Of a stretch of 12,845 bases of DNA, positions 9,401-12,845 are shown in pieces (position 1 is the stretch's first letter; every line of letters begins with the position of its first letter). The translations under genes and the position numbers were made by a program. This stretch comes from Lunasporangiospora selenospora (taxonomy: Eukaryota > Mortierellomycota > Mortierellomycetes > Mortierellales > Mortierellaceae): the NCBI GenBank assembly GCA_015680635.1, contig JAABOA010000088.1, positions 12,548 through 25,392 of the forward strand, read 5' to 3'. A model generated the notes under the pieces. That model was not told where the DNA came from. It saw only the letters and a list, made by a program, of their open reading frames with translations, and ran no database searches.

Positions 9401-11888
9401 CTATTGCAAAGCGTATCCAAGCGATGTCTCTTGATGAACGTGCCCGATTCAAGCTTCCAGAAGGCCTTGGGGGAGGATCAAAGACAATTTACCAGCGCAT
9501 CATCAAAAAAATCTACGACAAAGAGCGCGGTATTGAGGTCATTGATGCCCTCCATAACAACCCAGCAATGGCTGTCCCCGTTGTCTTGAAGCGTCTTAAG
9601 CAAAAAGATGAGGAGTGGAAGAAAGCACAGGTACGAGCTGGGGTGAGGCGTCGTCTTGTTTGGACAAAAGTGGGCAGAAGCCATTGCGGATGAAATTAAC
9701 ACCTAAACTCTCCCTTCTTATTTTATGTAGCGTGAGTGGAACAAAGTTTGGCGTGAGGTTGATTCCAAGAATTTTTATAAGGCTCTGGATCACCAGGGGC
9801 TGACATTCAAGGCCGCAGACAAGAAGATGATCACATCAAAATCTCTTGTGACTGAAATCGAGGCACTTCGTCGTGAGCAGATCGATAGGCGCCTGGTGCC
9901 ATCTGTTCGCCCACGTTATCAGTTCCAGTTCTATTTCAAGGACTCAAGTATTTTGCGTGATACCAATAGTCTTATTCTCTCTTATCTGGACAAGCAGTCG
10001 ATGTTTACCAGCGCAGACCGAGACAAGATGGAGAGTTTCCTCCGAGAGTTTGTCCCAGAGTTCTTCTGCCTTGGTAATCAATTCATGGGCGAGGAAGACG
10101 TTGTAATGAGAGGCGATGAGGATCACAACACTCCCGAGTTCGAGTCGGGTAAGGGACGTACGAATGGAACATCGAACAAGCAGGGAGATGCCCAAGTGAA
10201 GATGGAGCCCAAGGACGATTCCTTGCCTGTTACTGGTCCTCGTGTTCCTGTCACCGCCGATAAAGACCAACCAAGGGCAGCATCGCCAAGCAACACATGG
10301 ATTCAAGTGGGCAATTACGACGTCAAGCCCACAAGTTTAGGTGCAGCTTCGTCGTTGAACGACATGAAGCGAACCTCGCTCAACTTTTTTGGCAACACAA
10401 CCTACTACTGCTTTTTCCGTCTCTATCAGGTAAATGCCTTGGCATCCCTCGACTTTGTTTTAGTTATACTCTAGTTCGTCATTCATATTTTAAACTGATA
10501 ACTCTTGCGAAACCATTAGCTTGTCTACAGTCGTCTAGAAACAATCAAGGTTACTGCAACGGAGCTGAGCAAGAATGCCTCAGACCGCAAGGTGATTAAC
10601 CCTGCTGCGATAGACCTTGGTCTCCAGGACACACGCGCTGAAGGTAAAACATATGCTTTCTATTTAGCCATGCAGGTTGAGATAAACACGCACATTGGTA
10701 GATCATTAACACCTATTTAACTTTTTTTCCGGATTGTTGTATAGCGGAAGAGGCAGAAAACAGGAACGGCAACTACTATGCTCGACTTTTGACGCTGCTT
10801 GGAAAGCTTTTTGAGGGCGAGATTGACCAACAATCGTTTGAAGAGAGCTCTCGGTATATCTTTGCGACAAAGGCTTATATTGTGTTCACTATGGATAAGG
10901 TCATACAGGCTATGGTCAAGCATGTAAGGAGAAGGCATAGTATTTAATGTCGTCGGTACGGGGAATGGTTGTGAGAACCCCTGGGGACCCAATTAACCTT
11001 TCATTCTATTACGTAGGTGCACACGATTGTGATTGACCAGCGCTGCAATGAGCTGATGGCTATGTTTGCCAAGGACCGTCAGCATGAAAAGAACAGCAGA
11101 CGCCAGCAAATCATTTACCGCATGCAGGCCGATGCTGTCGTTGGGGATGAGAATCTTTATAAGATTGAATATGTACGTTCATCAAAGATAGTGTATTTCT
11201 GTAGTAACTTCTTTCAATGCGGGACTATTCGGCAGCAAGACAGTTTATTAATGCAACGCTTTATTTTTGGTTTATTTTCTAGGCCAAGGACGAGCAGGCT
11301 ATGCGTATTCAATTGCTCAGCAAGAACGACTACACTTTGGATACCGCTATCTCGTCCGAGGAAAAGTGGGGTTACTACATCGATAGCTACGTGTTGCTTA
11401 CACCAACGGAGGGCGTCCTTCCTTCGAACTTCCCTACCTTCTTGAAGAGGAACCTCCCTGATCACATTCCAGAGGAGCCACCACAGGATATCGTCACATA
11501 CAGCGGATTGGAGGTCAAGATTTGCATTAATACCTACAAGATCTTCTTTGTCAACGGAACTGAGGACTTTTTCAAGCGCAAGGGGTCCAATCTGTCCAAA
11601 GAAAAGCACGGCGAGGCACGAAAGAATCGTGCAGAGAAATTGCAGTCTTGGCTCAAATCGGTTCGTGAGGACGAAGATGAAGACAAAAATGTGGAGCAAT
11701 CCCAGCAAGTGACAGAGCTCGAGTCTTCATTCCAGAAGTGGCTATTGGAGGGGCCTGAAGATAAGAAGGCTGGTCTTTCAACAACCGCAACGACGGTGTT
11801 CGGTAATGATGGAGCGCCTGAGAAGAAGACTTTTACGACGGCTGCTGTAACGGACGGAGATGTGACAATGAGGGAGACGGAGGCATAG
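6476..11888 (+). CDS. SIN3: SIN3 transcriptional co-repressor scaffold
   Basis: This nuclear scaffold joins sequence-specific repressors to an Rpd3-type histone deacetylase. Twelve exons keep frame: 6476-6549, 6677-7297, 7510-7945, 8049-8135, 8242-8431, 8527-9086, 9187-9630, 9731-10429, 10520-10643, 10745-10923, 11017-11172 and 11283-11888, giving 1391 residues. Residues 1-190 are Pro/Ser/His-rich and probably disordered. PAH1 lies at 193-264 ([10 protein letters not shown]...[10 protein letters not shown]), PAH2 at 363-431 ([10 protein letters not shown]...), and PAH3 at 558-625 ([13 protein letters not shown]...). The HDAC-interaction domain starts near 638 ([14 protein letters not shown]) and runs into exons 7-8. 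The C-terminal Sin3 domain starts near 1027 ([15 protein letters not shown]). Basic patches ([16 protein letters not shown]) between PAH2 and PAH3 may be nuclear localisation signals. VKME at 960-963 fits the SUMO consensus. The acidic C-terminus ends MRETEA. The start is the first ATG for about 350 nt. Length is like yeast and animal Sin3. Confidence 0.96.
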
Positions 11889-11922
11889 ATTGCCGCTCAA
11901 TAGGCGGACGTTCGGACGCGAT

Positions 11923-11930
11923 TTGTATAG
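11923..11930 (+). terminator. Possible 3'-end element of SIN3
   Basis: TTGTATAG, identical to the octamer downstream of the uL5m stop, lies 35 nt after the SIN3 stop codon. It contains the TGTA core recognised in poly(A) site selection. A CCAAT motif that probably belongs to the next gene follows two bases later, so the 3' end of SIN3 must be short or overlap the next promoter. Confidence 0.25.
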
Positions 11931-11931
11931 T

Positions 11932-11936
11932 CCAAT
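11932..11936 (+). promoter_or_regulatory. CCAAT motif upstream of NADHX dehydratase gene
   Basis: CCAAT (within TAGTCCAATTGAG) lies 196 bp before the ATG at 12132 and just before a pyrimidine-rich tract, the same order as in the SIN3 promoter. It could be a HAP/NF-Y-type site. Confidence 0.35.
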
Positions 11937-11965
11937 TGAGTATGGGAGTCGCCTGGTTGCCGACA

Positions 11966-12021
11966 CTTTCCCTTCGCGCCTCATCTTTCCTTTCTTCTCC
12001 CTCGTTCTCTCTCTCCTTTCA
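11966..12021 (+). promoter_or_regulatory. Pyrimidine-rich tract, NADHX dehydratase promoter/leader
   Basis: The tract is almost pure C/T (for example TTTCCTTTCTTCTCCCTCG) and lies 110-166 bp upstream of the next gene's first ATG. It matches the tract before SIN3 in composition and position and probably marks the core promoter or 5' leader. Confidence 0.4.
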
Positions 12022-12131
12022 CTACGCGATTTCTTATCTCTTACAACCCGCTTTGATTATGTTGGAGTGCTTTTTCTTTAATTAAACAATTGACGTTTGT
12101 ACGAAAACTACGACCTTTCCTACGAATTGCC

Positions 12132-12845
12132 ATGCATGCCCATTTTACCAGACTTGGCGCTAGGGTTTCGACATTGGGTCGAGCAGAGTCGAGCGCTTTA
12201 TTCCACAAGCGAGCAGTCATTGCGACACCAGTTGTTGTAGTGTCTCCATTCAATCCTCCGCAGTATCATTGGTCTCGCACATTGTCTTTTCAACATTTGG
12301 GCGCGATCCATTCATTGACACGATCCAGAATTCATTCAACACGACCGCTACAACAGCAGGCTTCCTTTTATCGGACCATGAGTTCCATCAGTAAAAAGCA
12401 ACGCGAGGCATTTGCAACGACGCCCTTGTTTCAAGCGTATCGTAGTCTGGTTCCTCCACTCTCGGAAGCGCTCCACAAAGGCCAAGGAGGTATTTGAAGA
12501 TTCTACTTTTTTCTGTATAAAGGACACTTGCAGCTGCTGTGCGTTGAGATTATTGTTGATGGGAATGACCCTTTTTTTTCTTTGAATAACAGGCCGGATT
12601 GGGGTCTTTGGTGGCTCAAGCGAGTATGTTCATGATCGAGTACGAGTATTCCCGGGAACAAATATCTTTTTACTAGTGCTCTAAACCCATGTTCTCCCTT
12701 TGGATATTTTTTTTTCAGCTATACAGGCGCCCCATTCTTTAGTGGGATGGCGGCGTTGAGATTGGTACTTTTTGTTTTTTGCTTTTTTGTTATATTGACG
12801 AGGCGTGGATAAAAAAAAAATTCTAGTTGACCATGTCGGATTTTT
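12132..12845 (+). CDS. NAXD: ATP-dependent NAD(P)HX dehydratase, 5' part
   Basis: This metabolite-repair enzyme (ribokinase-like fold; YKL151C in yeast, NAXD/CARKD in animals) uses ATP to turn damaged NAD(P)H hydrates back into NAD(P)H. Exons 12132-12489, 12593-12623 and 12719-12764 join in phase to give 145 residues before the window ends. The coding sequence continues past the edge after an intron that starts GTACTT at 12765. The join restores the family N-terminal motif: HKGQGG, RIGVFGGSS, DYTGAPFFSGMAAL. Residues 1-82 are rich in Arg, Ser and His with almost no acidic residue, as in a mitochondrial presequence. An internal in-frame ATG at 12378 begins MSSISKKQREAF and leaves a complete catalytic domain, so a cytosolic form is possible. 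The frame extends to a TTG at 12090, but 12132 is the first ATG. Kinase-fold catalytic residues are beyond the window. Confidence 0.85.

Noticed and set aside
12090-12131. Start of the NADHX dehydratase at 12090
   Set aside because: The codon there is TTG; the first ATG in frame is 12132.
12827-12845. Next exon of the NADHX dehydratase beginning after TTCTAG at 12826
   Set aside because: In phase it would encode LTMSDF, while the family expects a GAD/GCD-type sequence after the MAAL helix. The TTGAC and T-run look more like a branch site and pyrimidine tract, so the true acceptor probably lies beyond the window.
1-12845. tRNA/rRNA genes, CRISPR arrays, bacterial operons, viral or transposon genes
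   Set aside because: None of the hallmark sequences was seen. The gene structure is clearly eukaryotic and spliced.

Overview
The window reads as nuclear DNA of a filamentous fungus. Four spliced protein-coding genes can be assembled. Their introns are short (about 73-212 nt), start mostly with GTAAGT-like donors (some GTAC, GTAT, GTAA), and end in TAG, CAG or AAG. The style of the proteins, together with a secreted phospholipase B1-like SGNH hydrolase, suggests an early-diverging lineage such as Mucoromycota/Mortierella-like. That placement is inference from memory of protein families; no search was run.

Layout: bases 1-2091 hold no gene I can support. Bases 2092-3899 (minus strand) are a seven-exon secreted SGNH/GDSL hydrolase of the phospholipase B1-like family, 414 residues. 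A 137-bp divergent spacer separates it from a two-exon mitochondrial large-subunit ribosomal protein uL5m gene (4037-5069, plus strand). About 1.4 kb of apparently non-coding DNA follows. It ends in a CCAAT box, a pyrimidine-rich tract and the start of SIN3 (6476-11888, plus strand), a complete 12-exon co-repressor scaffold gene of 1391 residues with three paired amphipathic helix domains, the HDAC-interaction domain and the C-terminal domain. Only 243 bp after SIN3, an ATP-dependent NAD(P)HX dehydratase gene begins (12132 onward, plus strand) and is cut by the right edge.

The genes do not form a pathway: there is one secreted lipase, one mitochondrial translation protein, one nuclear transcription scaffold and one metabolite-repair enzyme. 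Every exon junction given below keeps frame and joins recognisable family motifs, so the gene models are the firmest part of this annotation. UTR limits, promoters and poly(A) sites are weaker. I see no mobile element, CRISPR array, tRNA or rRNA, and no evidence of a new multi-gene system. The most useful leads are a possible two-start (mitochondrial/cytosolic) NADHX dehydratase, very small exons in two genes, and a repeated promoter layout of CCAAT box, pyrimidine tract and ATG.
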